Source of the DNA: Flavobacteriaceae bacterium
GTDB lineage: Bacteria; Bacteroidota; Bacteroidia; Flavobacteriales; Flavobacteriaceae
Direction of reading: 5' to 3'
Length of the DNA: 6,702 bases
Assembly (NCBI GenBank): GCA_030633225.1
Contig: DAOVTF010000117.1
Span: 1-6,702 of the forward strand
Positions 5,473 to 6,702 of this stretch are shown here, piece after piece. Below the pieces are notes generated by a model. It worked only from the letters and a program-made list of their open reading frames with translations. It ran no database searches and was not told the DNA's origin. Position 1 is the first letter of the stretch; every line of letters starts with the position of its first letter. The translations under genes and the position numbers were made by a program.

Positions 5473-6702
5473 TTGAAATACCTTAAATATTATATTATAT
5501 TCTTTTCCTTTCAATTCATTATAGCCCAGAAAGAAGCAACTCACTGGTATTTTGGTGAAAAAGCAGGATTAGATTTTAGCTCCGGTAGCCCTTTGTTTGT
5601 ATCAAAAGGTGCCCTAAAAACAGATGAAGGCTGTGCTACTATATCCGATTCCAATGGTAAATTATTATTTTATACGGATGGCACAACGGTATGGAATCGA
5701 CGTCATCAAATAATGCCATCCGGTAGAGATTTACTTGGAAATTCAACAAGCACGCAATCTGCAATTATAGTACCAAAACCAGAAGATAACAATATTTATT
5801 ATGTATTTACAGTTGATTGGGGAGGTGGTTTTTTTGGTCTGAATTATTATACTATTGATATGACATTAGTTGGTGGTTTAGGTGATGTAGTAGGTGTAAA
5901 TGGAATTCCCGAAAAAACATTATTGCTTGAATCTCCAACCAGTGAAAAAATAACTGCTGTAAAAGCTTTTGATGATAATGCTTTTTGGGTTATCTCGTTA
6001 AAAGACGATCGATTTTATGTATACAAAGTAGATGAAAATGGTATAAATACAACGGAAATTGCAGGTAATGACGGTTTTAATCTTTCAGGAGACCTAAGAG
6101 GTTATTTAAAAACCTCTCCAGATGGCACTATGTTAATTTCGGCAAATATGAGTTCCGGTACATTTTTATATGATTTTGATGATAAATCTGGACTAATTAG
6201 CAACGAACGAAGAATTGATGTGGAAGGAAAATTTTCCTATGGCGTTGAATTTTCTCCACAAAGTAAAAAATTATATGTTTCTACTGGTAATTATAATCCA
6301 GATGGAATTCCACAAGAAGAATGCCTTTATCAATTTACTGTAGATATACCTCTTCCTACAAGTGCAAACATAAATGAAACAAGAATTAAAATACACTCTT
6401 ATAACAATTTACGTGCAGCTTTGCAGGTTGGACTAGATGGTAAGATCTATAGAGCTATAGAAAAGCAATCTTATTTAGGAGTTATCAATAATCCAGAATC
6501 TGATGGTTTGGCAGCAAATTATATTCATGAAGCTATTGATTTAGGTAGTAAGTTATCTCGTCAAGGTTTACCTCCTTTTATTCAATCTTTTTTTATAGCA
6601 AATATTATTGTCCTAGACCAGTGTTATGGAGATGAAACTAGTTTTGAAATAAACTCAAATGAACCTATTGAAAAAATTCTTTGGGACTTTGGTGATGGAA
6701 CT
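5473..6702 (+). CDS. Exported propeller-like/PKD-domain protein, TTG start, 3' end beyond window
   Basis: The first 410 residues of a large secreted or surface protein, open to the right edge. The TTG at 5473 gives MKYLKYYIIFFSFQFIIA followed by QKEATHWYFG. This is a signal peptide with a likely cut after Ala18, leading straight into the conserved N-terminus WYFGEKAGLDF (23-33). An in-frame stop at 5452-5454 excludes any earlier start, the only other candidate near it is TTG at 5467, and the first in-frame ATG is at 5713, inside the conserved domain. Residues 20-375 resemble a beta-propeller (GCATISDSNGKLLFYTDG, NSTSTQSAIIVPKP, YLKTSPDG, GVEFSPQSKKLYVST). From about residue 377 a PKD domain begins, with CYGDETSFEI and WDFGDGT (404-410). 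Bacteroidota proteins with this layout usually continue with further repeats and end in a type IX secretion or gliding-associated C-terminal domain; that is inference, since the end is not visible. The role is probably adhesion or surface binding. Confidence 0.85.
   Translation, partial: MKYLKYYIIFFSFQFIIAQKEATHWYFGEKAGLDFSSGSPLFVSKGALKTDEGCATISDSNGKLLFYTDGTTVWNRRHQIMPSGRDLLGNSTSTQSAIIVPKPEDNNIYYVFTVDWGGGFFGLNYYTIDMTLVGGLGDVVGVNGIPEKTLLLESPTSEKITAVKAFDDNAFWVISLKDDRFYVYKVDENGINTTEIAGNDGFNLSGDLRGYLKTSPDGTMLISANMSSGTFLYDFDDKSGLISNERRIDVEGKFSYGVEFSPQSKKLYVSTGNYNPDGIPQEECLYQFTVDIPLPTSANINETRIKIHSYNNLRAALQVGLDGKIYRAIEKQSYLGVINNPESDGLAANYIHEAIDLGSKLSRQGLPPFIQSFFIANIIVLDQCYGDETSFEINSNEPIEKILWDFGDGT

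Noticed and set aside
5713..5715. First in-frame ATG of the PKD-domain gene as its start
   Set aside because: It would remove the signal peptide and some 60 residues of conserved propeller sequence that read cleanly upstream.

Overview
The window looks like a piece of a chromosome from a low-GC member of the Bacteroidota, most likely a marine-type Flavobacteriaceae. This is inferred from four things: very AT-rich DNA with A-rich leaders and no clear Shine-Dalgarno sequences; a fused hisIE at the end of a his operon; signal peptides ending in a short A-Q junction; and a secreted PKD-domain protein of the kind common in gliding, type IX-secreting flavobacteria. All genes read on the + strand. 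No mobile element, tRNA, rRNA or CRISPR array is visible.

Bases 1-2033 hold the 3' end of a histidine biosynthesis operon: hisA (5' end outside the window), hisF and the bifunctional hisIE. In pathway order, HisIE makes ProFAR from PR-ATP in two steps, HisA isomerises it to PRFAR, and HisF (with HisH, presumably upstream) cyclises PRFAR to IGP and AICAR. The catalytic and metal-binding residues that fall inside the window look intact, so the pathway end appears functional.

Bases 2105-5272 hold four collinear genes. They are a long (605-residue) acyl-CoA dehydrogenase with a C-terminal extension, an 88-residue protein with two CxxC pairs, a nitrobindin/THAP4-like beta-barrel protein starting 8 bases after it, and a small secreted helical protein with LTxxQ-like motifs. 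The tight CxxC/nitrobindin-like pair is the most suggestive part, because a predicted zinc (or thiol) protein sits next to a predicted haem-binding barrel. No joint function is established by the sequence.

Bases 5273-5472 are the longest gene-free stretch (200 bases). It holds a small hairpin, a short tandem repeat, an 8-base palindrome and a good Bacteroidota-type -7 promoter element. From 5473 a large exported protein begins and runs off the right edge. It has a signal peptide, a beta-propeller-like region and the start of a PKD domain. Its reading frame has no usable ATG, and a TTG start is the best explanation.

Overall most of the window is ordinary housekeeping and envelope content. The points worth a second look are the non-ATG start and promoter of the last gene, the CxxC/nitrobindin-like pair, and the unassigned substrate of the acyl-CoA dehydrogenase.
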